A stretch of DNA of 64,000 bases from SLFH01 sp050486265 (GCA_050486265.1 JBJHCY010000011.1:1-64000), one strand, 5' to 3'. Positions 46,135 through 55,050 are shown, counted from the first letter of the stretch. A program made the numbers and translations. Notes: a model not told the origin generated them from the sequence alone.

Positions 46135-48894
46135 ATGGCGGAGCACGACGGACCCCCGCAGGGGCCCTCTGACGGCGTCGGCGCGGACCTCGGCGGGGAG
46201 CTCCCGGCGGGCGCCGGGCGGATCACCGACCTGGCCATCGAGCGCGAGCTTCAGGACAGCTACCTGACCTACGCGATGAGCACGATCATGGACCGGGCCC
46301 TGCCCGATGTCCGCGACGGGCTCAAGCCCTCCCAGCGACGCATCCTCGTCGCCATGCACGACCTGAACCTCCGCCCCGGGCGCAAGCACCTCAAGTGCGC
46401 CAAGATCTGCGGCGACACCTCGGGCAACTACCACCCCCACGGCGAGAGCGTGATCTACCCGACGATGGTCGGCATGGCCCAGCCCTGGAAGATGCGCGTC
46501 CCGCTGGTCGCCCCGCAGGGCAATTTCGGCTCGATCGAGGGCGATCCGCCGGCGGCGATGCGTTACACCGAGGCCCGGATGACCCAGGCCGCGGTCGACA
46601 TGCTCGACGACATCAAGCTCGACACGGTCGACTTTCAGCCCAACTACGACGACCGCCTGCTCGAGCCGCTGGTGCTGCCTGCGAAGTTCCCGAACCTGCT
46701 GGTCAACGGGGGGATGGGGATCGCGGTGGGGATGGCGACGAGCCTCCCGCCGCACAACCCGACGGAGGTGCTCGACTCGATCATCCGCGTCGTCGAGAAC
46801 CCCGAGATTGGGCTTGCGGAGATCATGACCGATCTGGTCGACGAATCGGGCGAGATCGTGCGCCAAGGGATCAAGGGCCCGGACTTTCCGACCGGGGGCG
46901 TGATCATCGGGCGCAAGGGCATCCACGAGGCGTACACCGGCGGGCGGGGCAAGGTCACGATCCGGGGCGTCTGCCATGTCGAGGAGATGGGCAAGACCGG
47001 GCGTCAGCAGGTGGTGATCGACGAGATCCCCTTCGGCCTGATGCAGAACAACCTCGTTGAGAAGATCGTCGAGGCGGTCAAGGACGAGCGGATCCGCGAT
47101 GTGGCCGATGTGCGCAACGAGTCGGGCCGGACGGCCCGCTCGCGCATCGTGATCGAGCTGAAGAAGGGCGCCGACCCTGCGGTGGTCGAGAACCAGCTCT
47201 ACCAGCACACGCCTTTGCAGCAGACCTTCAGCATCATCAACATCGCGCTGGTGAACCGCCAGCCGCGGACGCTGGGTCTGCGCGACATGATCGACCTGTA
47301 CATCGAGCACCGCGTCGAGGTGATCCGCCGTCGGACGCTGCACCTGTTGCGCGAGGCGAAGAAGCGGGCCCACATCCTGGAGGGTCTGATCTACGCCGTC
47401 TGCGACATCGACGAGGTGATCCGCCTGATCCGCTCGAGCTCGACGCGCGAGGAGGCGATCGGCAAGCTGATGGAGCGTGGCTTCCGCATCCCCGCCGACC
47501 ACCCCTACGCGCCGAAGATCCCCGAGCGCCTGATGCGTGCGGTCGGGAAGGCCGAGAGCGCCGGGGGCGTTCGTTTGACCCGCGTGCAGGCCGAGGCGAT
47601 CGGGTCGATGCGCCTGATCCAGCTCGTGGGGCTGGAGATCGAGAAGCTCGCGGGCGATTACCGCGAGCTGGTCGAGAAGATCGAGGACTACGAGGCGATC
47701 CTCGCCGACCGCTCGCGCGTCGACGCGATGATCGTCGAAGACTGCGAGCTGATGAAGTCTCGCTACGGGTCCGACCGCCTGACGAAGATCGAGGAGGGCG
47801 AGTCGGACATCGACATCGAGGCCCTGATCCAGGAGCACCAGGTCGCGGTGACGATCAGCCACAGCGGGTATGTCAAGAGGGTGCCGCTGGACACCTACCA
47901 GGCGCAGGGGCGAGGCGGGCGGGGGATCCGCGCGTCCGAGTCGCGTGACGGCGACTTCATCGAACACCTGTTCGTCGCGAGCACGCACGACAACCTGCTG
48001 GCGTTCACCGACACGGGGCGTGTGTTCAAGATCAAGGTCTACGAGGTCCCGGAGATGAACCGGACCAGCCGCGGGCGTGCGATCGTGAACCTGATCGACC
48101 TCCGCGAGGGCGAGCGGATGTGCGCGTTCCTGACGACGCGCGACTTCGAGCAGTCCAGCGAGTTCCTGACCTTCATCACCCGCAACGGGCTGGTCAAGAG
48201 GACAGCGCTGAAGGACTACCGCAATGTCAACCGATCGGGGCTGATCGCCGTCGGCCTCCGCGACGACGACGAACTGCTGACCGTCAAGCTGACCTCGGGG
48301 ACCGACGACCTGATGCTCGTGACCGCCGGGGGCATGGCGATCCGCTTCAGCGAGTCCGACGCTCGCCTGATGGGGCGTCCGGCCAGCGGCGTCAAGGGCG
48401 TCGAACTCGGCGGGGGCGACCGCGTGGTCGGCGCCGTCCGTGTCCCGATGGTCGCCGACGCGGACGACCCGGAAGTGACCCACACCGACCCTGCCGATCT
48501 TGGCCGCAACCTCTGCCTGCTGACGGTCACCGAGAACGGCTACGGCAAGCGCACCCCAGTCGACGAGTACCGCGTCCAGCCCGAGTCCGGCCCGATGCGG
48601 AGCCAGACCCGGGGGGGCAAGGGGCGGACGGACATTAAGACGACGGCCCGCAACGGCAAGTCGGCCGCGGCGATCGGCGTCTACGACGATGAGGATGTGG
48701 TCGTGGTCAGTCGGGGCGGGCTGCTGGTTCGTCTGAAGGCGGGTTCGATCAGCCAGTACGGTCGCGGGACCCAGGGCGTCCGTGTCGTGAGCCTGAAGGC
48801 GGGCGACCAGGTCGTGGCGATGGCCCGGGTGCAGGAGAACGGTTCTGAGGGCGAGACGCCCGCCTCTGGGAGCCCCGAACAAGGCGGGGAGTGA
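46135..48894 (+). CDS. gyrA: DNA gyrase subunit A
   Basis: 919-residue type IIA topoisomerase subunit. SYLTYAMSTIMDRALPDVRDG begins the core (given in parts), the catalytic tyrosine is in AMRYTEARM, and the C-terminal beta-propeller carries a GyrA-box-like QGRGGRGI, indicating gyrase rather than Topo IV. In the quinolone region the serine equal to E. coli Ser83 is kept (residue 105), but the place of Asp87 is proline (residue 109). GGAG seven bases before ATG 46135 fixes the start. gyrB is not in the window. Confidence 0.94.
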   Translation: MAEHDGPPQGPSDGVGADLGGELPAGAGRITDLAIERELQDSYLTYAMSTIMDRALPDVRDGLKPSQRRILVAMHDLNLRPGRKHLKCAKICGDTSGNYHPHGESVIYPTMVGMAQPWKMRVPLVAPQGNFGSIEGDPPAAMRYTEARMTQAAVDMLDDIKLDTVDFQPNYDDRLLEPLVLPAKFPNLLVNGGMGIAVGMATSLPPHNPTEVLDSIIRVVENPEIGLAEIMTDLVDESGEIVRQGIKGPDFPTGGVIIGRKGIHEAYTGGRGKVTIRGVCHVEEMGKTGRQQVVIDEIPFGLMQNNLVEKIVEAVKDERIRDVADVRNESGRTARSRIVIELKKGADPAVVENQLYQHTPLQQTFSIINIALVNRQPRTLGLRDMIDLYIEHRVEVIRRRTLHLLREAKKRAHILEGLIYAVCDIDEVIRLIRSSSTREEAIGKLMERGFRIPADHPYAPKIPERLMRAVGKAESAGGVRLTRVQAEAIGSMRLIQLVGLEIEKLAGDYRELVEKIEDYEAILADRSRVDAMIVEDCELMKSRYGSDRLTKIEEGESDIDIEALIQEHQVAVTISHSGYVKRVPLDTYQAQGRGGRGIRASESRDGDFIEHLFVASTHDNLLAFTDTGRVFKIKVYEVPEMNRTSRGRAIVNLIDLREGERMCAFLTTRDFEQSSEFLTFITRNGLVKRTALKDYRNVNRSGLIAVGLRDDDELLTVKLTSGTDDLMLVTAGGMAIRFSESDARLMGRPASGVKGVELGGGDRVVGAVRVPMVADADDPEVTHTDPADLGRNLCLLTVTENGYGKRTPVDEYRVQPESGPMRSQTRGGKGRTDIKTTARNGKSAAAIGVYDDEDVVVVSRGGLLVRLKAGSISQYGRGTQGVRVVSLKAGDQVVAMARVQENGSEGETPASGSPEQGGE

Positions 48895-48991
48895 AGCGTA
48901 CCGGTCCTTCGGGCCGATGGGGCTGAAGCAGCGCTTGACCCCGGACTCAGGGGGCCCTGTCGCGCCCCTGCGGCGGCCCCGCGGAACTGGT

Positions 48992-48997
48992 TACACT
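48992..48997 (+). promoter_or_regulatory. Candidate -10 element giving a leaderless STAS mRNA
   Basis: TACACT ends nine bases before the ATG at 49007, with no Shine-Dalgarno sequence. Confidence 0.4.
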
Positions 48998-49006
48998 GGA
49001 CGCACC

Positions 49007-49354
49007 ATGCCGACCGACTGGTCCGATGACATTGTCGTAGCCGACCTCGCCGACGAGCCGGCGCTTTCTGAAGAGCTGGCCCACCTGCTGGAGAGGATCG
49101 AAGCATCCGAGCACACGCCGCATGTGGTGCTCAACTTCGGGCGGGTGAGCTACATCAACAGCTCGAACATCGCCCAGCTCCTGCGGATGCGGAAGGTGCT
49201 GGCGGGCAAGAGCCGCCAGCTGAAGCTCTGCTCTGTGGGGGACGAGATCTGGTCTGTCATGCTTGTGACTGGCTTGGACAAGGTCTTCCGCTTTGCGCCC
49301 GATCCGATGACGGCCCTGGCGGGCATCCAGCTCGAGGACGAGGCGGAGGGCTGA
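49007..49354 (+). CDS. STAS-domain protein (anti-sigma factor antagonist-like)
   Basis: 115-residue single STAS domain. HVVLNFGRVSYINSSNIAQLL contains the conserved serine pair where an anti-sigma kinase phosphorylates such proteins. It is followed by RQLKLCSVGDEIWSVMLVTGL. No kinase, phosphatase or sigma gene is adjacent, so its partners lie elsewhere. Confidence 0.88.
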   Translation: MPTDWSDDIVVADLADEPALSEELAHLLERIEASEHTPHVVLNFGRVSYINSSNIAQLLRMRKVLAGKSRQLKLCSVGDEIWSVMLVTGLDKVFRFAPDPMTALAGIQLEDEAEG

Positions 49355-49429
49355 GCCGCAGCTTTCGGGCGTGCTGCCGGTACCAACCGGCGTGAATCCG
49401 GCGAGGCCCGCCGGTCGGAGTGTGCGTGC

Positions 49430-50191
49430 ATGGCGAGCCCCGCGACAGCGATCCCCGATCCTTCCAAACTCACGCAGGGTGAGGCGGTCGTCGAACTCAA
49501 GGGGATCCGCAAGACTTATTACAAACCCGACGGCACGGTGATGGTCGAGGCGCTCAAGGGCGTGGACCTGACGATCCGCGCGGGCGAGTATGTCGCGATC
49601 ATGGGCTCTTCGGGCTCTGGCAAGTCGACCCTGCTGAACCTGCTGGGCTGCCTCGACCAGCCGACGGCGGGGGAGTACCTGCTCCGCGGGCGGAATGTCG
49701 AGGCGATGGACGACGACGAGCTGTCGGCGTTTCGAGGTCGGACGATCGGGTTCGTCTTCCAGGCGTTCAACCTGATCCCGCAGCTGACGATTGAGGACAA
49801 TGTCGCCGTTCCGCTGTTCTATCAGCAGGTGGACAAGAAGAGGCGGCTTGAGCGGGCGGTGGGGGCGCTCGAGCGTGTCGGGCTCGGCGACCGTGTGGGG
49901 CACAGGCCGAGCGAGCTCTCGGGCGGGCAGCAGCAGCGGGTCGCGATCGCGCGGGCGCTGGTGACCGAGCCGGTCGTGCTGATGGCCGACGAACCGACGG
50001 GCAATCTGGACTCCAAGACCGGCGAAGCGATCCTCAAGATGATCGAGGAACTGCACGAGGCGGGGCTGACGATCATCATGGTCACCCACGACGACGCGAT
50101 CGCCGAGCGGTGCGAGCGGATCGTGCGCCTGGCCGACGGGCTGGTGCACACCGACACGCAGCTCCGCACGCGGCGGGGTGATCCGGATTGA
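49430..50191 (+). CDS. ABC transporter ATP-binding protein, MacB/LolD type, orphan
   Basis: 253 residues. Walker A GSSGSGKST, the Q-loop region FVFQAFNLIPQLT, signature LSGGQQQRV, Walker B LMADEPTGNLD and H-loop MVTHDD. The N-terminal YYKPDGTVMVEALKGVDL is typical of the MacB/LolD clade. No permease gene is next to it; the next genes are unrelated, so it must serve a permease elsewhere. Confidence 0.9.
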   Translation: MASPATAIPDPSKLTQGEAVVELKGIRKTYYKPDGTVMVEALKGVDLTIRAGEYVAIMGSSGSGKSTLLNLLGCLDQPTAGEYLLRGRNVEAMDDDELSAFRGRTIGFVFQAFNLIPQLTIEDNVAVPLFYQQVDKKRRLERAVGALERVGLGDRVGHRPSELSGGQQQRVAIARALVTEPVVLMADEPTGNLDSKTGEAILKMIEELHEAGLTIIMVTHDDAIAERCERIVRLADGLVHTDTQLRTRRGDPD

Positions 50192-50343
50192 TTCAAGATC
50201 GGTTGGAGACTTGTGGCGCCTGCGGCTTGTCCGCCAGTGGTTTGTGTTACATCGCGGGCGCGGCTCTGAGAGCTTGGGGCGAGCCAGTTGTGATGTGTCA
50301 AGGCATGGCTATTTGAGTCGGGCCGCTTTGCGTCGCTGACAGG

Positions 50344-50375
50344 AAACACTGGCGGGTGAGCCGCCAGTGCCACAG
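50344..50375. repeat. 32-bp palindrome-centred dispersed repeat, copy 1
   Basis: Core is ACTGGCGG, a spacer, CCGCCAGT. It matches 53413-53444 with one difference. A degenerate inverted relative is at about 50222-50247. Confidence 0.75.
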
Positions 50376-50393
50376 ATCGAGCCACGGAATGTG

Positions 50394-51215
50394 TCAGCGT
50401 CTGCGCCTGGTGTCCTCTTGGCGTTCCCGCTCTTCGCCCCACGCCGTGTCGGGCTCGTCGACGCCCGACAGCGAACTCCATTCGATCGAGAAGTCGAAGT
50501 CGACGAACGGGCCGACGAGGGGGGTGGTCGAGAAGACGCCGTGGGTGGTGCGTTCGGCGTTCAGGCGCGGCTCGGGTCGGAGCACGCCTTCGAGTTTCCA
50601 GTGGTCGTAGCGGTCGGCGTGGTCTCTGAGGCGTGAGAGGAATCGGCGGGGGATCTCGATCGTGACGGGCTCGCCGATCGCCCGGCCGCTGGCGGCGTCG
50701 AGGACGGTCATGCGGGCCTGGTGGACGCCGCGGCCGACATCGGTGACGGGGCCGAAACGGACGAGCCAAGAGATCTGCGAGCGCAGGTCGCGGTTCATCT
50801 GGAGGCACCAGCGTCGGATGCGTGTCTCTCGGGCGGCGCGGGCTCGGTCGTCGAGGTCGGCGTCGGGGTCGATGTCGCCGAGGTCGATGCGGTAGCGGTC
50901 GCGGAGGGCGGCGAGGAGGCCGGCTGGCGAGTCGGACGGGCCGCGGGACTCGGTGTCGCGGTCGGCGGGGGCGGCGTCATCGTCTGCTGCGGCGGGGCGT
51001 CCGGCGGCGCGCCGGGCTTCGGCGAGGTCGGCTCTGAGGGCCTCGACGCGGGCTTCGAGGTCGCGGATCCGCTGGTCTTTCTTGGCGAGTTCTTCTCGTT
51101 GCTCGGCGACGATGCGCCGGAGGCGGGCGAGCTCGTCGTCGCTCTGGGCCGCGGCGATCGGGGTGAAGAAGCAGAGGGCTGCGAGCAACAGCACGGCGGG
51201 CGTGGACGGTCGCAT
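50394..51215 (-). CDS. Secreted coiled-coil protein of unknown function
   Basis: 273 residues, exported through the signal STPAVLLLAALCFFTPIAAA. Residues about 25-68 form a coiled coil (ELARLRRIVAEQREELAKKD). The rest contains a charged linker and a beta-rich part with RRWCLQMNRDLRSQISWLVRF. GGAGG precedes the ATG. Not recognised. Divergent from the DUF58 gene. Confidence 0.65.
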   Translation of the reverse strand: MRPSTPAVLLLAALCFFTPIAAAQSDDELARLRRIVAEQREELAKKDQRIRDLEARVEALRADLAEARRAAGRPAAADDDAAPADRDTESRGPSDSPAGLLAALRDRYRIDLGDIDPDADLDDRARAARETRIRRWCLQMNRDLRSQISWLVRFGPVTDVGRGVHQARMTVLDAASGRAIGEPVTIEIPRRFLSRLRDHADRYDHWKLEGVLRPEPRLNAERTTHGVFSTTPLVGPFVDFDFSIEWSSLSGVDEPDTAWGEERERQEDTRRRR

Positions 51216-51319
51216 GGGCGGGCCTCCGGCGTGGGGTCGGGGGGTCTTCGGCTCTGAAGCCTACTCTAACAGACGGCGGCCCGGGCGTGTTGCGTTGCGG
51301 GCCGGGAGGCCCCCTTTCG

Positions 51320-52285
51320 ATGCTTGCTTCGCACGACACCAAGAGGCCCGAGACGGTCGAGGAATTGCTCGGGCGGGAGCTGATGAGCCGTCTGGACCGG
51401 CTTGATGTGCTGACGCGTAAGGTCTTTTCCGGCAAGCTGCCGGGCGAACGCCGGAGCAAGAAGCGGGGGCAGTCGGTCGAGTTCGACGACTACCGGCAGT
51501 ATGTGCCCGGGGACGACCTGCGCCACATCGACTGGAATGTGCTGGCCCGTTTCGACAAGTTTTTCCTGAAGCTCTTCCGCGAGGAGGAGGATCTGGGCGT
51601 GCAGATCGTGCTGGACTGCTCGGCGTCGATGGACGCGGGGTCGCCCAGCAAGCTGATCGCGGCCGCGAGGGCGGCGACGGCGCTGGGGTATGTCGGGCTT
51701 GTGAACCAGAACCGCGTGTCGGTGTCGCGGTTCGGGCGTCCGGGGGACACGGGGCTGCGGACGCTCGCGGCGTTGCGCGGGCGCGGGAACTTCAAGCGTG
51801 TGGCGTCGTTCATCCTGGAGGGGGTGGGCCCGCTGCCGCCGGATGTGCGGACGAAGGGCGACGCGCCGGACTTCAACGAGATGATGCGGACGCTCGCGCT
51901 GACGAGGCGGGGCAAGGGCGTCCTGATCCTGATCAGCGACGGGCTATTCCGCGAGGGTTTTCTGCCCGGGCTGAACTTTCTTGCCGGCGACAACTACGAC
52001 GCGTATTTCGTGCAGGTGCTCAGCCCCGACGAGCTCGACCCGACCCTGCAGAAAGACCGCGTGAGCGGCGACCTGCGGTTCACCGACGCCGAGACGGGCG
52101 CCGCGGCGGAGGTGACGGTGTCGGCGGATCTGATCAAGCGGTACCGAGCGAGGCTGGAGTCGTTTCTGGGGGATCTGGAGGCGGCGTGCCGCGCCCGGAG
52201 CATCCGGCATCTCTTGACGCCGAGCGACACGCCTGTGGATGTGCTTGTGCTGGAGATGCTTCGGAAGCGTGGGTTGTTGGGGTGA
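51320..52285 (+). CDS. DUF58-domain protein
   Basis: 321-residue cytoplasmic protein of the DUF58 family, commonly a partner of MoxR ATPases. GEFDDYRQYVPGDDLRHIDWNVLAR-like core is visible as FDDYRQYVPGDD and HIDWNVLAR, then a VWA-like DCSASMDAG. GGGAGG about ten bases before ATG 51320 supports the start. Its last 64 coding bases are nearly repeated at 53321, next to the DUF3800 insertion. Confidence 0.9.
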   Translation: MLASHDTKRPETVEELLGRELMSRLDRLDVLTRKVFSGKLPGERRSKKRGQSVEFDDYRQYVPGDDLRHIDWNVLARFDKFFLKLFREEEDLGVQIVLDCSASMDAGSPSKLIAAARAATALGYVGLVNQNRVSVSRFGRPGDTGLRTLAALRGRGNFKRVASFILEGVGPLPPDVRTKGDAPDFNEMMRTLALTRRGKGVLILISDGLFREGFLPGLNFLAGDNYDAYFVQVLSPDELDPTLQKDRVSGDLRFTDAETGAAAEVTVSADLIKRYRARLESFLGDLEAACRARSIRHLLTPSDTPVDVLVLEMLRKRGLLG

Positions 52286-52287
52286 GG
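52222..52287 (+). repeat. 66-bp repeat at 3' end of the DUF58 gene, copy 1
   Basis: Codes for the final residues (DTPVDVLVLEMLRKRGLLG) and stop. Copy 2 at 53321-53386 has three differences in 66 bases. It may be an attachment-site-like boundary of the inserted segment between the copies. Confidence 0.75.
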
Positions 52288-52403
52288 CGGGCTTGCGCCG
52301 GATAATCGGACCGCACAGGGTGCTGGAGTTGCTCGCACTCAGGGCCGATGTTATACTTCGATTGGATCTGAACCTCGGGAAGTCCGGGCAGTAGGATCCT
52401 CCA

Positions 52404-52426
52404 GGGCCTTCGGGCCCCAATTTTTT
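52404..52426 (+). terminator. Terminator after DUF58
   Basis: GGGCC-TTCG-GGCCC stem-loop (52404-52417) with the stable TTCG loop, then CAATTTTTT. Confidence 0.8.
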
Positions 52427-52441
52427 GCATGCTTGGGCGGC

Positions 52442-53245
52442 TCAGAGTCTGACGACGCCGAAGCCGTCGTCTCTGGACGCGTGGCGGCAAAGCACAGGGT
52501 GCAGTCGAGTGTGGAAGTAAGCGTTCCCGCCGTGGCGCTTCATGTAGCTGTTGGGCTGCAGGCACTGTTTAAACAAGTACGCGGCGCAATCTGCGGCTTG
52601 GATGAGGTAGGACTCTCTGGAGTCTCGGCAGACCGGGTGCTCGATGAGCAGCTTGATCGGTTCGTCGATGACGGTTCGCGTTCCGCTTCGTTGCTTGATG
52701 GTGAGGATGTTCCGCATCCGCATTTCGTCCAGAAAGCCGCGGAGCTTGTTGCCGTCGGTGTTGTCCGGGAAGACGATGCCGCGATCGTCGTTGTGCTGCG
52801 GCCCCGGGAAGTTCCGGCGGCTGATGGTGTTCTCGAATCGCTGAAAGAGCGCGTACCAAGCGAGCCGGAACACCTGCGTGCTGTCGGTCGCTCTCGGTAA
52901 CGCTTTGTCGACACATACATTGATCAGTCTGATGCCCGAGAGGGCGGCGATGCAGTCGGCGTGATGGCGGATGATCGCGAGCCGCTGGTGTTTCTTGAGT
53001 TGTCCGAGCGTCGCGGGGAGTCTCGAAGGCTTGCCGATCATGTCGGACGCGTGCAGCTCATCGTCGAGATACACGCCGTACCGGCTCTTGATCCGATGGC
53101 GGAATCGCCTGAGTTCGTCGAGAGTGTCCGCCCAGTAGATCTCGTGCACGACGAGGCCGGTCAGGCAGAAGTACCGAGTCGGCGAGGTTCCCTTTGGCGG
53201 CGGCAGACCGGAATCGCCGCTCTCGTCCACATACATGAGATACAT
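52442..53245 (-). CDS. DUF3800-domain protein
   Basis: 267 residues of the DUF3800 family. It has the near-N-terminal YVDESGDSG with the acidic pair and, late, the QAADCAAYLFKQ helix with a conserved aspartate; the fold is RNase H-like and members are common on mobile DNA and next to defence genes. The start at 53245 has GGGAGG upstream. In this window it lies within the 52288-53386 insertion. Biochemical role unproven. Confidence 0.82.
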   Translation of the reverse strand: MYLMYVDESGDSGLPPPKGTSPTRYFCLTGLVVHEIYWADTLDELRRFRHRIKSRYGVYLDDELHASDMIGKPSRLPATLGQLKKHQRLAIIRHHADCIAALSGIRLINVCVDKALPRATDSTQVFRLAWYALFQRFENTISRRNFPGPQHNDDRGIVFPDNTDGNKLRGFLDEMRMRNILTIKQRSGTRTVIDEPIKLLIEHPVCRDSRESYLIQAADCAAYLFKQCLQPNSYMKRHGGNAYFHTRLHPVLCRHASRDDGFGVVRL

Positions 53246-53320
53246 GAAGCCTCCCGGGCGCAATTGGCGACAAGGAGATCATTATACTGGAAGTGTCGCT
53301 CCGTGCGGCGACCAGGGGTT

Positions 53321-53386
53321 GAGCGACGCGCCTGTGGATGTGCTTGTGCTGGAGATGTTGCGGAAGCGTGGGTTGTTGGGGTGAGG
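53321..53386 (+). repeat. 66-bp repeat of the DUF58 3' end, copy 2 (gene remnant)
   Basis: Near-copy of 52222-52287. Read in the DUF58 frame the changes are one Thr-to-Ala and a Leu codon swap, so it looks like a remnant of a coding 3' end rather than random sequence. It has no start and is not a gene now. Confidence 0.7.
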
Positions 53387-53412
53387 ACGCGGCGATGCGG
53401 GGCTATGAAAAA

Positions 53413-53444
53413 AAACACTGGCGGGCGAGCCGCCAGTGCCACAG
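53413..53444. repeat. 32-bp palindrome-centred dispersed repeat, copy 2
   Basis: Same unit as 50344-50375 with one base different. Sits just downstream of the DUF58 3' remnant. Confidence 0.75.
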
Positions 53445-53486
53445 GTCTGTCAGGTCTGTCTTTGTGATCGGGCTTGTCGGCCTGCT

Positions 53487-53936
53487 TCAGATGCCGTGCT
53501 CTCGCGCGTGCTTGGCGAGGCGGACCTTGAGGCGGGCGGCGTTCTGTTCGTGGCGGATCTCTTCGGCGAGTTCGGCCGGGTTATCGGCGTTCTGGGGGAC
53601 GCTCTTGGCGAGGGCGGCTTCGAGGGCCTGCTCGGCCTCGTGGGCGCCGAGGCGTTCGGCGGGGATCGCCTTGTCGGCGATGATGATCAGCTCGTTCTCG
53701 GCGACGCGGGCGAAGCCGCCGTCGATGAAGAAGTGGCGGCTGCCGCCGTGGGCCTTTGCGGTGTCGGGGAAGTCGACGCGGAGCTCGCCCATGCCGAGCT
53801 CGGTGATGAGGGGGCCGCGGTTGTACTGCACGCCCAGGAGGCCGTCGTGGGCGGGGAGCGAGGCGTACACGGCGTCTTCGTAGAGGAGCTGCTCGGTCGG
53901 GGTGACGACGCGGCAGCGGAAGGTCTTGTCGGCCAC
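53487..53936 (-). CDS. atpC: F1Fo ATP synthase epsilon subunit
   Basis: 149-residue epsilon subunit, linking the gamma shaft to the beta hexamer. The N-terminal beta domain starts FRCRVVTPTEQLLYEDAVYASLPAHDG and is followed by GELRVDF and FFIDGGFARVAENELIIIADKA (in pieces); the C-terminal helices are present. GTG start at 53936 has GGAGG at 53946-53950. It is far from any other atp gene, which is unusual. The open frame extends upstream but antisense to the FecCD gene. Confidence 0.9.
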   Translation of the reverse strand: MADKTFRCRVVTPTEQLLYEDAVYASLPAHDGLLGVQYNRGPLITELGMGELRVDFPDTAKAHGGSRHFFIDGGFARVAENELIIIADKAIPAERLGAHEAEQALEAALAKSVPQNADNPAELAEEIRHEQNAARLKVRLAKHAREHGI

Positions 53937-54056
53937 GGCTGCGAACCTCCGGAGGGTTTCTGGCGGGTGCTCGGGGCCGACATGGTAGACGGGCTGGGGG
54001 CGGTGGTCCGGCGAGGGGCGCTGCTCTGGAGCCCGGCGGGACGGGTTCGGGGCCGA

Positions 54057-54062
54057 TAGGCT
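54057..54062 (+). promoter_or_regulatory. Candidate -10 element giving a leaderless FecCD mRNA
   Basis: TAGGCT ends seven bases before the TTG start at 54070. Confidence 0.3.
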
Positions 54063-54069
54063 CACCGCC

Positions 54070-55044
54070 TTGGATCGCAGGACGGCCATCTGGCTGGGCG
54101 TGTTTGGCGGGGTGCTGGCCCTGGCGGTCTTGGTGCGCCTGCTGGTCGGGCCGGCGGGGTTCGGGTGGCCCTCTGACGGGACCGTGCTGGGCCTGCGGGG
54201 GACACGGGTGCTGACGGGGGTGATCGTCGGAGGCTCGCTCGGAGCGGCGGGGGTGATGCTGCAGGCCTTGCTGAGGAACCCGCTCGCCTCGCCGGATCTG
54301 GTCGGGGTGTCGGCCGGGGCGGGGTTCGGGGTGATGGTGAGCTTTGCGCTCGGGGCCGCGGCGGGGCAGGGGGCCGTTCCGCTGCTGGGGCTCGGCGGGC
54401 CTGCGTTGGTGGGTGGGGCCGGGGCGCTGCTGGTTGTTTTCGCCCTGAGCCAGCGCCGGGGGCTGGTCGACCCGGTGTCGATGATCCTGGTCGGTGTGAT
54501 CATCTCGATCGTGCTGGGCTCGGCGTCGATGCTGCTGCGCCAGGCGCTGCCGGATCGGGGGCTGCTCGCGGCGAGGTGGCTGCTGGGCGACTTATCTGAT
54601 GATGTGTCTTGGATGCAGCTTGTGTGGGGCGGGGTGATCTGCGTGGTCGGGGTCGGCGTGGGCGCGTGGCTCGGGCGGGCGATGGACGCGGCGTCGATGG
54701 GGGAGGACGAGGCGAGATCGGTGGGCGTGCCGCTGGGCGGGCTGCGGGCGATGCTGTTTCTCGGCGGCGGTGTGTTGACGGCTTCGACGGTGGTGCTCGC
54801 GGGGCCGATCGGGTTTGTGGGGCTGGTGGCGCCGCATGTGGTGCGGCTGGTGATGGGGCCGTCGCACCGGGCGCTGGTGGTCGGCGCGGCGCTGGCGGGG
54901 GCTGCGTTGGTGGTGGGGGCGGACGCGGCGATCCGGCTTGTTGAGCTGCCCGGCGGGCGGCCGCCGATCGGGGCGATCACCTCGCTGATCGGCGGGCCGC
55001 TGTTCATTTTACTGTTGCGTCGCGAGATGGGACGCGGTGCGTAG
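54070..55044 (+). CDS. FecCD/BtuC-family ABC importer permease, orphan
   Basis: 324-residue permease with about nine helices, of the FecCD family that imports iron-siderophores, heme or cobalamin. GVMLQALLRNPLASPDLVGVSAGAGFG is the family start and GFVGLVAPHVVRLVMG the late ATPase-docking loop. TTG start at 54070. No binding protein or ATPase is adjacent. Confidence 0.88.
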   Translation: MDRRTAIWLGVFGGVLALAVLVRLLVGPAGFGWPSDGTVLGLRGTRVLTGVIVGGSLGAAGVMLQALLRNPLASPDLVGVSAGAGFGVMVSFALGAAAGQGAVPLLGLGGPALVGGAGALLVVFALSQRRGLVDPVSMILVGVIISIVLGSASMLLRQALPDRGLLAARWLLGDLSDDVSWMQLVWGGVICVVGVGVGAWLGRAMDAASMGEDEARSVGVPLGGLRAMLFLGGGVLTASTVVLAGPIGFVGLVAPHVVRLVMGPSHRALVVGAALAGAALVVGADAAIRLVELPGGRPPIGAITSLIGGPLFILLLRREMGRGA

Positions 55045-55050
55045 GGCGGC

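Larger units (their letters stand above)
52288..53386. mobile_element. Putative inserted segment carrying a DUF3800 gene
   Basis: 1.1-kb segment bounded by the two 66-bp near-repeats of the DUF58 3' end. It holds a terminator and one minus-strand gene and no recombinase of its own. The arrangement suggests integration into the 3' end of the DUF58 gene with rebuilding of that end; alternatively, a partial duplication. Evidence is the repeat only. Confidence 0.4.

Noticed and set aside
46060..48882. 940-codon open frame antisense to gyrA
   Set aside because: A composition artefact of GC-rich codon use; the plus-strand frame is an intact GyrA and the antisense product has no recognisable domain.
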